From Chloroflexota bacterium (GTDB lineage: Bacteria; Chloroflexota; Anaerolineae; Epilineales; SHYO01), in the NCBI GenBank assembly GCA_009692745.1, contig SHYO01000004.1:1-55430 (forward strand): a stretch of 55,430 nucleotides of DNA. The letters are read 5' to 3'. Shown here piece by piece: positions 29,612 through 39,579 of the stretch. Each line of letters begins with the position of its first letter. Positions within the stretch are counted from its first letter, which is position 1. A program made the position numbers and the translations under genes. The notes under the pieces were generated by a model. It was not told the DNA's origin, did not search any database, and worked only from the letters and a program-made list of their open reading frames with translations.

Positions 29612-30826
29612 TTATGCCAGCATAGGACGCCACAAGCGGGGCGTAATGCCGGTAAGTATCTCCGGCGCGCCATCCCGCACCACAATCTCCTGCTCGATAG
29701 AGCACCCTTCGCCCTGGTGGGCCGCGTCCGTCAAGCGCACCACCGGCTCAATGCACAAAACCATACCTGGCTGCAACTGGAACTCCTGGTCCGGTTGCAG
29801 ATAGGGGAACTCCATAGTCTCCAGGCCAATGGCATGGCCCAGAAAAGCTCGGGCAGGGGCGGCAAAGCCGTGATTACCCAGACCCTGGCGACAAGCTGCC
29901 ATGAGAGCCTGGTAATCTGCCCCCGGACGGCAGGCCGCTACTACAGCCTCGGTAGCAGCTACTGCCGCTTCTAAAGCGGATGCCTGGGTCTCATCCGGTT
30001 CACCCACCGTCACACAGCGCAAGACGTCGAAATTGTACCCCCAATACGCACCGATGATATCCATAGCTACCATTTCGCCAGGTTGCAAGAAGCGCTCGAA
30101 GGCCTGGGGCCAGCGCGTCCCTCCACCGGAGTAGGGACCGGAATGCACCCGCAGGTAGCGGATATAATCGGCGCCGGCCCGCATCGCCGCACTAATCCCG
30201 GCCGCGTTTACATCACATTCGCGTACAACCGTAGCGTCTGCCGCCCCACGCTGCACTTCCATCGCGGCAGCCTGCAACCCAACCGCGGCAATATCAGCAG
30301 CCCGCCGCAACAATTGGATCTCACTCGGACTTTTCGTGCTGCGCAATTGCCACAGATAGGAATCTCCCGATATCAATTCCAACTGCGGCAAAGCCTGCTG
30401 CAACTCACGCCGCAAAGGGTACGGCAACATGTCCTCACCGGCTACAGCGACACGTCCGGTGGTTACGCCGGCCTGGCGCAGCACTGTAGCCACCTGCTTC
30501 CCGGACACCGCACCCAGGACCACATCGGCGGCGACCACCATATCCCGCCGGTAGGCCAGGTCGGCGATGAGTACAGTGCGATCCTGGTGGGCGGATAACC
30601 AAAAGAGGGCCAACCCCAAGCCTCCCTGTTCCGCGATATACGGACCCGAAGGGAAGGGGGGGAAATGGTTACAGAGATAGGCCACGTGACCGGGCCGATC
30701 ATAAAAAGAGCGGCCCACCGCGAGTAAACCGTCTAACCTGTCTTGGACCAACAGACGACGGACCGCATCCTGGCGTTGGTGAAATTCGACGGCCGGGATA
30801 CCGTTGGCCGCATTTTCCTGGGTCAT
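29612..30826 (-). CDS. M24-family metallopeptidase (Xaa-Pro aminopeptidase-like)
   Basis: 404 aa; MVAMDIIGAYWGYNFDVLRC, AFLGHAIGLETMEFPYLQP, MVLCIEPVV, GCSIEQEIVV. Confidence 0.88.
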   Translation of the reverse strand: MTQENAANGIPAVEFHQRQDAVRRLLVQDRLDGLLAVGRSFYDRPGHVAYLCNHFPPFPSGPYIAEQGGLGLALFWLSAHQDRTVLIADLAYRRDMVVAADVVLGAVSGKQVATVLRQAGVTTGRVAVAGEDMLPYPLRRELQQALPQLELISGDSYLWQLRSTKSPSEIQLLRRAADIAAVGLQAAAMEVQRGAADATVVRECDVNAAGISAAMRAGADYIRYLRVHSGPYSGGGTRWPQAFERFLQPGEMVAMDIIGAYWGYNFDVLRCVTVGEPDETQASALEAAVAATEAVVAACRPGADYQALMAACRQGLGNHGFAAPARAFLGHAIGLETMEFPYLQPDQEFQLQPGMVLCIEPVVRLTDAAHQGEGCSIEQEIVVRDGAPEILTGITPRLWRPMLA

Positions 30827-30947
30827 TTCTCATTCCTTCCTGCATTACTCACTTCAATTATAGCCGCGGATCGTTACGGGTCGAAATTGGCAGCCATACA
30901 ACCCTAAAGTCCCTGCTCTCCTGGAAATTACCGGGAAGTCCCGCGCC

Positions 30948-32054
30948 TCACGCCAGACCTGCCATCTCAACTTCTCGTCCTTGCTTTGCACTTTGGTAAA
31001 TCGCATCAATGATCTGCATGCAGGTCACCCCTTGCGCACCGGTGGCCAAAGGCTCTCGGTGATTCAGGATCGCGTCTACGAAATCTTGCACCGCTCCCAA
31101 GTGTTTGCCCCCTTCGCCACCAAAGTTACGGGAGACAGCCGGGTATCCCATCATATCTCCGATAAAACGGAGTGTGTCTGTAGTGGTGTAAGAGCGGACG
31201 GTCATATCCGCTCCACCTATATCTCCCATGAGATGGATATAGAAATCATCCCCAAAGGAACTATAGCTAGCCCAACTGGTCTCCAGAGTGAGGGTCAAGC
31301 CCCCCTCCAGCCGGATGAAGGCCGTAGCCAAATCCTCGACGTCGAATTTGCCGTTTGTCAGGTTGGTAAAGCGCCCGCCGATAAATCCTCCCTTCCCTTG
31401 TGGCCCGAATTTCGCATAGGTGGCAGCGCTGACTGTCAGGGGCTGGGGATATCCCAGGACGAAGAGCGCCATATCCAGCACATGGACACCCAAATCGATC
31501 AAAGGACCACCGCCGGAAAGCTCCTTATTGGTGAACCAGGTGCCAAGCCCGGGAATGCCGGAGCGGCGCATCCAGCCGGCCTTGGCGTAATACACCTCGC
31601 CCAGGTGGCCGGCGCTGACGGCCTGGCGCATCATCTGGACATCGTTGCGGAAACGGTGATTGTAACAGATTGATAGTACCTTACCCACTTCTTGGGCTTT
31701 ATCCACAATCTGCTGCGCCTCTGCCGCCCGGCGCGCCAGGGGCTTTTCGCAGAGGACGTGCTTGCCTGCTTCCAAGGCGGCTATCGCAGCCGGAGCGTGC
31801 AGGAAATTCGGCAGGCCAATACTGACGGCCTGCACCTCATCATCCTGTAGCAAATCTGTATATTCCTTGTAAACGCGGGAAATACTATAGGTGCGGGCCA
31901 ATTGAGCGCAGCGCTCCACATCCAGACCGGCCAGAGCCACGATCTGCACGTTAGGCAGTTGAGTATAGGCCTCAGCGTGGGATTTGCCGATACCGCAACC
32001 GATAATGCCAACTTTCAATCTTGTGTCGACTTGCGGGGTATCTGACGATATCAT
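30948..32054 (-). CDS. Gfo/Idh/MocA-family oxidoreductase
   Basis: 368 aa; KVGIIGCGIGKSHAEAYTQLPN, HVLCEKPLARRAAEAQQIV, YNHRFRND. Confidence 0.93.
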   Translation of the reverse strand: MISSDTPQVDTRLKVGIIGCGIGKSHAEAYTQLPNVQIVALAGLDVERCAQLARTYSISRVYKEYTDLLQDDEVQAVSIGLPNFLHAPAAIAALEAGKHVLCEKPLARRAAEAQQIVDKAQEVGKVLSICYNHRFRNDVQMMRQAVSAGHLGEVYYAKAGWMRRSGIPGLGTWFTNKELSGGGPLIDLGVHVLDMALFVLGYPQPLTVSAATYAKFGPQGKGGFIGGRFTNLTNGKFDVEDLATAFIRLEGGLTLTLETSWASYSSFGDDFYIHLMGDIGGADMTVRSYTTTDTLRFIGDMMGYPAVSRNFGGEGGKHLGAVQDFVDAILNHREPLATGAQGVTCMQIIDAIYQSAKQGREVEMAGLA

Positions 32055-32135
32055 GATTATTCCTCATAGCTGTAGGATCGACAGTAGCCGGATATGATAC
32101 CCCCGGTTACCAGCCTGGGCAATCGGCCGCACCAG

Positions 32136-32223
32136 GATTTACGTAGGGTTGTGGGCCGATTTACGTATGGTTGTGGGGCGACTTACGTAGGGTTGTGGGC
32201 TGATTTACGTAGGGTTGTGGGGA
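32136..32223. repeat. Four tandem 22-bp direct repeats (consensus gatttacgtagggttgtgggc + 1)
   Basis: Units at 32136-32157, 32158-32179, 32180-32201, 32202-32223, each with 0-2 differences; intergenic. Confidence 0.95.
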
Positions 32224-32436
32224 ACCCTTTTAACATTCAGGTAAAAACAAATCAAAAAGCGACTTGAAATAGCTCGAAACACACAGAAGCGGCAGGGCTG
32301 CAAACCTTAAATTTCTCTAGATTTATATAGATTATATATAGAGGGCTTGGGACGTTTAACAACGCCCAGCCCTATATAAAAGACATATTCCTATGTCCCG
32401 CTTGACGCCAAGCAGCGTTCGCCTTAGACTAGTTTT

Positions 32437-33621
32437 ATGGACCTGCCAAAGATAGCAGACATCGTCATTGTCGGTGGTGGCGTCATGGGCACCAGCCTGG
32501 CCTATCACCTGGCCCGCCGTGGGGCCGGGAAGATCGTCCTGCTGGAACGGGAAGAATTCTTAGGAAGCGGCGCGACGGGCCGGTGCGCCGGGGGCATCCG
32601 CCACCAATTCTCTACTGAGGTAAATATCCGCTTATCGATCGCCAGTATCGCCATGCTGGAACGCTTCGCGGAGGAAATGGGCCAGGAGATCGGTCTCAAC
32701 CAGTGTGGTTACCTGCTGCTCGCCCAAACGGAGGAGGAGATGGCAGCTTTCCGCGCTGCAGTAGAGCTGCAACATCATCTGGGCGTGATGACAGCATGGC
32801 TTGATCCGCAAGATATCGAAAAATACCTGCAAGCTACGACAGAAGGAAAATTCCAGCCGTTGGTCAATACAGCAGGCGTGCTGGCGGGCACCTTTTACCA
32901 AAGGGATGGGCTGTGCAACCCCAACAGTGTAGTGCAAGGGTATGCGCGCCAGGCAACCCGGCTGGGAGTAAAGGTGCTGACGGGGGTGGAAGTGCGCGGG
33001 ATTTCGGTCCGCCATGGCATGATCCAATCCGTGCAGACATCCCAAGGCTGGATTGATACGCCGGTGGTCGTGAATGCCGCCGGTCCCTGGTCGGCCCTGG
33101 TTGGTCAGATGGCCGGTGTAGATATACCTATGGTGCCTATCCGCCGGCAGATAAGCGTCACCGGCCCGATTCCCGGTTTAACACAGGCCTTTCCCTTCAC
33201 CATCTTCTTCAAGGATAATCTTTATTTTCATTGGGAAACGGGGGGTATTCTGACCGGAAAATCGAATATCCACCAAGCTCCAGGCTTCGATATTTCCGTC
33301 GATCCCGAATGGCGGATGGTGGCCCTCGAAGCAGCTATGGCGCGCATGCCGGCGCTGGAAGACGCCCAAATTATAGCGGATTGGGCGGGACTCTACGAGG
33401 TGACACCCGATGCTCATCCCATATTGGGCCCGGCAGCGGAGGTAGCGGGTTTCTATATGATGACCGGCTTCTCCGGCCACGGCTTTATGCACGGCCCCAT
33501 CTCCGGCTTGGTGATGAGTGAATGGATTCTGGACGGCGCGCCGCGCACCGTAGATGTCAGAAGTTTGACGCTGGAACGGTTTGCCCAGGGTCTGGGAATA
33601 CCTGAACATAACGTGATTTAG
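32437..33621 (+). CDS. FAD-dependent oxidoreductase (DAO family, sarcosine oxidase beta-like)
   Basis: 394 aa; ADIVIVGGGVMGTSLAYHLARRG..LGSGATGRCAGGIRHQFST..TGFSGHGFMHGP. Confidence 0.93.
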   Translation: MDLPKIADIVIVGGGVMGTSLAYHLARRGAGKIVLLEREEFLGSGATGRCAGGIRHQFSTEVNIRLSIASIAMLERFAEEMGQEIGLNQCGYLLLAQTEEEMAAFRAAVELQHHLGVMTAWLDPQDIEKYLQATTEGKFQPLVNTAGVLAGTFYQRDGLCNPNSVVQGYARQATRLGVKVLTGVEVRGISVRHGMIQSVQTSQGWIDTPVVVNAAGPWSALVGQMAGVDIPMVPIRRQISVTGPIPGLTQAFPFTIFFKDNLYFHWETGGILTGKSNIHQAPGFDISVDPEWRMVALEAAMARMPALEDAQIIADWAGLYEVTPDAHPILGPAAEVAGFYMMTGFSGHGFMHGPISGLVMSEWILDGAPRTVDVRSLTLERFAQGLGIPEHNVI

Positions 33622-33777
33622 GATCTGCCAATCCCGGAATCGAATTCGTTCGCCGAGTATATTGCAGTTTTCCAATAATCCGGTAATATAGTACTCGAAA
33701 CAAGACTTCGGCAGTGGACACAGCCTAACGGTTTTAATTCACCCATCTCACAATCAATCCCAGCAGAGGAGAGCACA

Positions 33778-34368
33778 ATGATCAAAAATAGCTTCGAAAA
33801 AGGGCCTGAGAATTGGTGTACGTACGATTACCACGCCAGTGTGATTGCGAGCGGCCCCAGTATTATGATCCTGACGACCTGGGCCAGGAATGGGGGCGTC
33901 AACAACGGCAGTTATGTGTGGACGGACCATACCCGCTGGAGCGCCGACGTACCGGAAAAGCCGGAGTCGATCCTGGCGCTGATTTACTACCGCGAATGGG
34001 AGAACGCCGATCCTATCGACCTGCGCGAGGCGGAGGTGTCGGCATACCTCAGAGGGGATGGCCTCGACCTGGGGGGCGCCATCTGCGATTTCTGGATCAA
34101 TATCCCCGGCCAACGCTGGCACTATTCCGGCCATCCGCTGACGATCTCCGACGGTAAATGGGCGCCGGAACCGAACCGGATTACGCTACACAATGATGAA
34201 AAGCTATGGCATCATAGCTGGGCAGGCAGGCCGCCAAAACCCAAGTCACTGGACGAGTGTTTGCGCCAGGTACACAGCTATGGGTTCGCCTTCGTAGGAC
34301 TTTCTATGGAAGTCTCCGGCCGGTTGTCGATGGCGCAGTTTGAGATTAAGCCAGCCCGGTCATCCTGA
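33778..34368 (+). CDS. Hypothetical protein (possible lectin/carbohydrate-binding-like fold)
   Basis: 196 aa ORF with coding-like composition; no family confidently recognised. Confidence 0.65.
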   Translation: MIKNSFEKGPENWCTYDYHASVIASGPSIMILTTWARNGGVNNGSYVWTDHTRWSADVPEKPESILALIYYREWENADPIDLREAEVSAYLRGDGLDLGGAICDFWINIPGQRWHYSGHPLTISDGKWAPEPNRITLHNDEKLWHHSWAGRPPKPKSLDECLRQVHSYGFAFVGLSMEVSGRLSMAQFEIKPARSS

Positions 34369-34433
34369 AGCCACAGTCGCGAAGAAAGCCTGATAGAGAA
34401 ATTAGTCTTCCTAATCCCTTGTATCTAGCCGCC

Positions 34434-34464
34434 CTATGGTATATACTAATAGTATATACCATAG
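34434..34464. promoter_or_regulatory. Perfect 14-bp inverted repeat, candidate VapB(C) operator/autoregulatory site
   Basis: ctatggtatatact-aat-agtatataccatag directly upstream of the RBS and start of the antitoxin gene. Confidence 0.85.
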
Positions 34465-34479
34465 AGGAGAACTTCAGCG

Positions 34480-34713
34480 ATGGATACAGCTAAACTATTT
34501 CGAAATGGCAAGAGTCAAGCCATCCGGTTACCTAAAGAATACCGTTTTAGTGGCACCAAAGTCTATCTGAAAAAGATCGGGAATGCTGTAGTGCTAATCC
34601 CCGAACAAGATTCTTGGCAAACTTTGCTTGACAGCCTGGATCTGTTCTCGGATGACTTTCTGGAGCAACGAGAGCAACCGGATATTCAGGATCGGGGTTC
34701 AATGTTTGAATGA
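34480..34713 (+). CDS. vapB: VapB-type antitoxin (AbrB/SpoVT fold)
   Basis: 77 aa; MDTAKLFRNGKSQAIRLPKEYRFSGTKVYLKKIGNAVVLIPE. Confidence 0.93.
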   Translation: MDTAKLFRNGKSQAIRLPKEYRFSGTKVYLKKIGNAVVLIPEQDSWQTLLDSLDLFSDDFLEQREQPDIQDRGSMFE

Positions 34714-35156
34714 GGTTTCTCTTAGATACCAACATCTGCATCTATATCATTCGTCGCAAACCGGCCCATCTGTTCAACAGGTTGACTCAGTATGCTCCAT
34801 CTGATATCGGTATTTCAGCCATTACAGTCGCGGAACTCTATTTGGGCGTACATAAGAGCAGCCAACCGTTCCGAAACCAACAAGCGCTCGACCAATTTCT
34901 GATTCCACTCACCGTAGTTGATTTTGATATGGATGCGGCTATCACTTACGGCCATCTCAGAGCAGATATAGAGGTCCAGGGGGCTCCTATTGGATCTCTA
35001 GATATGCTGATTGCAGCCCAGGCATTGAGCCGGAGTTTGACGTTAGTTACACATAATACACGGGAGTTTGAGCGTGTTCCAGATCTTATCGTTGAAGACT
35101 GGGTAATCGGTGATTTCTCCAATGGGAAGGAGGAACCCGGTCAAGGTGAAGACTAA
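34710..35156 (+). CDS. vapC: VapC-type PIN-domain toxin
   Basis: 148 aa; MRFLLDTNICIYIIRRKP, GISAITVAELYLGV, GSLDMLIAAQALSRSLTLVTHNTREFERVP; ATGA overlap with the antitoxin. Confidence 0.95.
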   Translation: MRFLLDTNICIYIIRRKPAHLFNRLTQYAPSDIGISAITVAELYLGVHKSSQPFRNQQALDQFLIPLTVVDFDMDAAITYGHLRADIEVQGAPIGSLDMLIAAQALSRSLTLVTHNTREFERVPDLIVEDWVIGDFSNGKEEPGQGED

Positions 35157-35188
35157 CAGACTGACCAGATTTTTTGAGGTATATTTAG

Positions 35189-36415
35189 ATGGAGAAATTC
35201 AGATCCAAACATTCAATCAGCCGCCGGAGTTTCCTGCGCCAAGCGGCCGAGGTGGGTAACATAGTCTGGGCGGCACCTCTGCTGAATGCCTGTGCCCAAG
35301 CCGGACTCGAGACACCAGCCGCCATTCCGACCGCAGCACCTCAGGCAGCCGCGACATCCGACCCAACCCCATCCGCTGTACCACCCCAACAAGCCACGCC
35401 CACCATCCTGCCGTCCACACCCACTTTGCCTCAAGCCACTATCACACCAATGTCGACGGTTGCGGCAACACCCACCACAGCGCCTACTGCAATAGTGGCA
35501 ATAGAGGACCCTGGGATGGCGCGGGTAGCCTTCGTCAAGACGCGGAACCGGGCGGTAGGAGTACAGCAAGCACTGGCGCTGTTAGGGATCAATCCCGTTA
35601 AGGGGAAATATGTCGTCCTTAAGCCTAACTTTAACAGCGCCGATCCGGCTCCCGGCTCCACCCACCCCGATGTGCTACAGACGCTGATCCAGAGATTGTG
35701 GTCACAAGGAGCCACGGCTATCACTCTGGTAGATCGCAGCGGTATGGGAGATACGCGGCAAACGATGGAGCAGAAGGGTATATTTTCGCTGAGCCAGAAA
35801 ATGGGCTTCAATACCCTGGTGCTAGATGAGATAAAGGCAAAGGATTGGGTGAAGCTGCAACCTCCCGGCAGTCATTGGCAAAAGGGCTTTGCCTTTGCCC
35901 GGCCGTGCATGGAGTGCGATGCTGTAGTCCAGACGTGCTGTCTCAAAACGCATCGCTTCGGCGGCCATTTCACCCTATCTCTCAAAAACGGCGTGGGAAT
36001 GGCCGCCAAGGTTATTCCTGGAGACTCTTACAACTATATGCAGGAGCTGCACGCTTCGCCTAACCAGCGGCTGATGATCGCCGAGATTAATACAGCCTAT
36101 ACCCCGGCTTTGATCGTTTTGGATGGAGTAGAAGCTTTTGTCAACGGCGGCCCAGATACCGGGAAACGCGTCTGGTCAGAGGTGGTGCTGGCGGGTACGG
36201 ACCGGATAGCGGTAGATGCCGTGGGAGTAGCCCTGCTGCGCCACTTCGGCACGACGCCGGAAGTCAGCAAGGGGTCTATTTTCGGCCAGGAGCAAATTGC
36301 CCGAGCGGTGGAATTGGGCTTGGGGGTGGATAAGCCTGAAAAGATCCGGTTGGTGACCGGAGACCCGGAGAGCGCCGCTTACGCCGCAGAGATTGAGCAG
36401 GGGTTGCGTGGGTAG
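35189..36415 (+). CDS. DUF362 domain-containing protein with Tat-like signal and Pro/Thr-rich linker
   Basis: 408 aa; SRRSFLRQAAEVG leader, then KGKYVVLKPNFNSADPAPGSTHPDV..VLDGVEAFVNGGPDTG. Confidence 0.85.
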   Translation: MEKFRSKHSISRRSFLRQAAEVGNIVWAAPLLNACAQAGLETPAAIPTAAPQAAATSDPTPSAVPPQQATPTILPSTPTLPQATITPMSTVAATPTTAPTAIVAIEDPGMARVAFVKTRNRAVGVQQALALLGINPVKGKYVVLKPNFNSADPAPGSTHPDVLQTLIQRLWSQGATAITLVDRSGMGDTRQTMEQKGIFSLSQKMGFNTLVLDEIKAKDWVKLQPPGSHWQKGFAFARPCMECDAVVQTCCLKTHRFGGHFTLSLKNGVGMAAKVIPGDSYNYMQELHASPNQRLMIAEINTAYTPALIVLDGVEAFVNGGPDTGKRVWSEVVLAGTDRIAVDAVGVALLRHFGTTPEVSKGSIFGQEQIARAVELGLGVDKPEKIRLVTGDPESAAYAAEIEQGLRG

Positions 36416-36423
36416 AAAGAGTG

Positions 36424-38022
36424 TTATAAATCATTCCCCGAATAAGATAAGTCAAAACTCTTGTTTGTGAGGGGGAAATCGGGCACAATATTGGTACGGA
36501 TGGCCAGATTAATCGCCGGCCAATTCACGAAGGAAGGGTCTTTGACCTTGCAACGGTAAATCTGATTCTGGCTACCGCTCTGCACCCAATGGGTGATAGT
36601 GCCGCGCCAGCCCTCAACCTGGCTGAAAGCCACCTTGTTTTCCGGCAGGTCTGGGAAAGGCGCCATCAACGGTCCGGCCGGCAATTTTCCCAGGGCCGCA
36701 TGAATCAGGCGGACCGATTGGCGAATCTCCTCGACCCGCACCTCAAACCGGGCCTGCACATCCCCTTTTTCGAAAACAGGCACATCAAATTCCAGGAAAT
36801 CGTAGGCAGCGTAAGGATGATCGCGGCGGGTATCCCGGTTCTGTCCGGAAGCGCGGGCAGCATACCCCAGCACCTGCAGATCCTCAGCCCGTTGTGGGAA
36901 GAGGATACCGGTGTCTTGCATCCGGTCTAAGAAGATCGTATTGCTCCGCAGCACCTGCAGCACTTCGTGGAAATCTTTCAGCCAATCAGCGAGCACCAGC
37001 GCGAGGTGAACCACATCGGAAATGTCGCGGGTTACCCCCCCCGGCAGACAGACATCCCGTAGGAAGCGGCTGCCGGTTAATTGGGCATTCAGACGCACCA
37101 GTTGCTCCCGCAGCCGCCCGCCCTGGGCGCCGGCCCACATAAAGCCGGTATCCTGGGCTATAAAGCCGATATCATGGATATGGTTGTACAGCCGCTCCAT
37201 TTCGGCGTAGATGGTACGGAGATAGCGAGCACGCAAAGGCACTTCTACCCCGGCTACCTTCTCCAGCGCCTGGCAGTAGGCTAAACAGTGGCTGAAGCTG
37301 GTATCGCCTGAAATGCGCTCCGCTAATTTAACCGTCTGGCGCAGCGGCAACGTTTCAAAAAGCTTCTCAATACCCTTGTGTACCCACCACAGCCGCGATT
37401 CCAGGTTGATAATAGTCTCACCTTCGACACTAAACCGAAAATGACCAGGCTCGATAATACCGGCATGCACCGGACCCACCGGAATCTCAAAAATCCCCTC
37501 CCCTTCGACCCGCTGGAAACGGAAGGGCTGCCCTTCATCTTTGAAATCCGGTACCGTACCATCTCCCGGGGTGCCGGCATCTTTGCGCAACGGATAATAG
37601 TCTTCCGGCCAGTAGGCATGGCGTACCAGGCGGCGCAGATCGGGGTGCTGCTGCGGTACCAGGCCGAACATGTCCCAGACTTCCTGCTCATACCGCCCGG
37701 CCACAAAGATTTTGCCGGCCAGGCTGGGGAAGACAGGGTCTTCGGCAGGTACCGGCACGGTGAAACTGGTATGGGCGTGACGCAGACGGTCGCCGAAGAG
37801 ATAGACCAGCTCAAAGATGCCACGTTGGGGGCGCTGATCCACCGCCAATAGCAAATCCAGCGGGACTTTTAGATCCTGGTAAAGGTACCCGGCTACATCC
37901 AAAATATCCTCCCGGGCAATGCGAAAATGTAGTTCAGCGGGATAGGGGATCGTCACCTGTTGTAAACGGTCGCCAAATTGGGCCAGGAGGCTATCCAGAT
38001 GCGGGTGGCCGGTAGGGTTCAT
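36424..38022 (-). CDS. Hydrogenase-4/complex I large-subunit-like (HyfG/EhrL-like, fused NuoC+NuoD homologue) lacking Ni-ligand cysteines
   Basis: Starts MNPTGHPHLDSLL (38022, ATGA overlap with the upstream gene). NuoC-like VAGRYEQEVWDMFGLVPQQHPDLRRLVRH. NuoD/HycE-like with RISGDTS in place of RICGIC and SFDLSYSGNDL in place of DPCxxC. Confidence 0.92.
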   Translation of the reverse strand: MNPTGHPHLDSLLAQFGDRLQQVTIPYPAELHFRIAREDILDVAGYLYQDLKVPLDLLLAVDQRPQRGIFELVYLFGDRLRHAHTSFTVPVPAEDPVFPSLAGKIFVAGRYEQEVWDMFGLVPQQHPDLRRLVRHAYWPEDYYPLRKDAGTPGDGTVPDFKDEGQPFRFQRVEGEGIFEIPVGPVHAGIIEPGHFRFSVEGETIINLESRLWWVHKGIEKLFETLPLRQTVKLAERISGDTSFSHCLAYCQALEKVAGVEVPLRARYLRTIYAEMERLYNHIHDIGFIAQDTGFMWAGAQGGRLREQLVRLNAQLTGSRFLRDVCLPGGVTRDISDVVHLALVLADWLKDFHEVLQVLRSNTIFLDRMQDTGILFPQRAEDLQVLGYAARASGQNRDTRRDHPYAAYDFLEFDVPVFEKGDVQARFEVRVEEIRQSVRLIHAALGKLPAGPLMAPFPDLPENKVAFSQVEGWRGTITHWVQSGSQNQIYRCKVKDPSFVNWPAINLAIRTNIVPDFPLTNKSFDLSYSGNDL

Positions 38023-39578
38023 CAAGATCCACCTCCTAACAGGAGTACTACCCGTTGTAGCGTCTCCCGCAAGAAGGGGGGCAAGACAATACCCATAATG
38101 AGTAAAAGTCCTAGATTCAGCAACAATGGCGCCGTAGCCCACGTTAGCTTCTCCCTGAGGGTGTGCCACAGCGGATATACCGGGGGATCGTCATTCTCCC
38201 CAACCCCGGTTGGGGGCACATCGGGAGGATCTTTAGCCAGCATTACTTCAGGGGGATCGCCATACACCATCGGCGAATTATGAGCGACAAAACCCGCGAA
38301 GATAACACTTAATAGGATCAACCCGACAATACCAACCACCAGATGGAGTGCAGAGCCGCCGGTCAGACCGGCACGAAAGATGGCAAACTCACTGGCGAAA
38401 ATAGCAAAAGGAGGCAACCCGATCAAACCCAGGATACCTAACAACCACAAGGCTCCCGTCCAGGGCATAAGCCCCAACAAGCCCTGGATAGCCGGAATGC
38501 GCGTAGACTGGTAACGCTGCAAGATATTGCCCGATAACATAAAGAGCATCGATTTATTCAAAGCATGGTTAAGCACATGGAATAAAGCGCCGAAGGTACC
38601 AAACACACCGCCAAAACCCAGCCCCAGGCATATAAGGCCCATATGCTCGACACTGGAATAGGCCAGCAGGCGCTTGAAATTCGTCTGATTTAGAATGAGG
38701 GGAGCCGAAACCAGGAGAGATAGTAACCCCATCCCCAGCAGAAGATTGCCGGTATATGCCCCTCCCAGCCGTAGATCGGCGATAATCTTAAAGCGCAACA
38801 GAGCATAGAGCGCCACATTCAACAATACCCCAGACAGAAGCCCCGATATGGGAGCGGGAGCTTCGCTATGGGCATCGGGAAGCCAGGTGTGCATGGGAGC
38901 AAGGCCCATCTTGGTGCCATAGCCTACCAGGATAAAAACAAACGCCATACGCACGATTTCGGGATTTAAGGATGTAGCGGCTGATCGTAACGAGGTCCAA
39001 TTTAGGGCATGTTCGGCCTCGCTGCCGGCCTGGACATTCACAAAATAGAAAAGGATAGTCCCAATGAGCGCCAGGGCGATACCCACGGAACTGATCAACA
39101 CGTACTTCCAGGACGACTCCAGGGCTGCCCTGGTACCGTGGAAGCTGATTAAGAAGGTCGTCGCCAGGGTGGTACCCTCGACGGCCACCCACATCAGCCC
39201 CACGTTATTGGCCGTCACCGCTGTCAACATGGCGAAGATGAAGACATTCAGTAGAAAATAGAACTGGCGTCCGCCCCGCAGGCTGACACCGTGCTCCTGA
39301 TGTTCGACCATTAAATAATGGATGGTATAAAGTCCCACAATCCAGGCAATCAAAGTAATCAGCAGGACGAACAAACCCGAGAGCAGGTCGACCCGTAATA
39401 ATTCATTTAGGGCCGTGGGAACTGCCCCACCGTAAGTTTGGACGAAAAGCCCAATGCCGGCAGTAAGCAGCAGCGTGGCTCCAACTACATGCGCCAGTTG
39501 TAACACACGCAAGGAGGCAGGTAAAAACCAGATGATGAGAGCTAATAGCAGCGGAATACTGAGGAGCAAAAGAAGCAT
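38022..39578 (-). CDS. Hydrogenase-4 component F-like / NuoN-M antiporter-like subunit
   Basis: MGLAPMHTWLPDAHSEAPAPISGLLSGVLLNVALYALLRFK, HVLNHALNKSMLFMLSGN. Confidence 0.92.
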   Translation of the reverse strand: MLLLLLSIPLLLALIIWFLPASLRVLQLAHVVGATLLLTAGIGLFVQTYGGAVPTALNELLRVDLLSGLFVLLITLIAWIVGLYTIHYLMVEHQEHGVSLRGGRQFYFLLNVFIFAMLTAVTANNVGLMWVAVEGTTLATTFLISFHGTRAALESSWKYVLISSVGIALALIGTILFYFVNVQAGSEAEHALNWTSLRSAATSLNPEIVRMAFVFILVGYGTKMGLAPMHTWLPDAHSEAPAPISGLLSGVLLNVALYALLRFKIIADLRLGGAYTGNLLLGMGLLSLLVSAPLILNQTNFKRLLAYSSVEHMGLICLGLGFGGVFGTFGALFHVLNHALNKSMLFMLSGNILQRYQSTRIPAIQGLLGLMPWTGALWLLGILGLIGLPPFAIFASEFAIFRAGLTGGSALHLVVGIVGLILLSVIFAGFVAHNSPMVYGDPPEVMLAKDPPDVPPTGVGENDDPPVYPLWHTLREKLTWATAPLLLNLGLLLIMGIVLPPFLRETLQRVVLLLGGGS

Positions 39579-39579
39579 C

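Noticed and set aside
32136-32223. CRISPR array
   Set aside because: 22-bp units are directly adjacent with no spacers and no cas genes in the window.
35213-35569. Cys/Gly-rich minus-strand ORF
   Set aside because: Antisense to the Pro/Thr-rich linker of the DUF362 protein; composition artefact.
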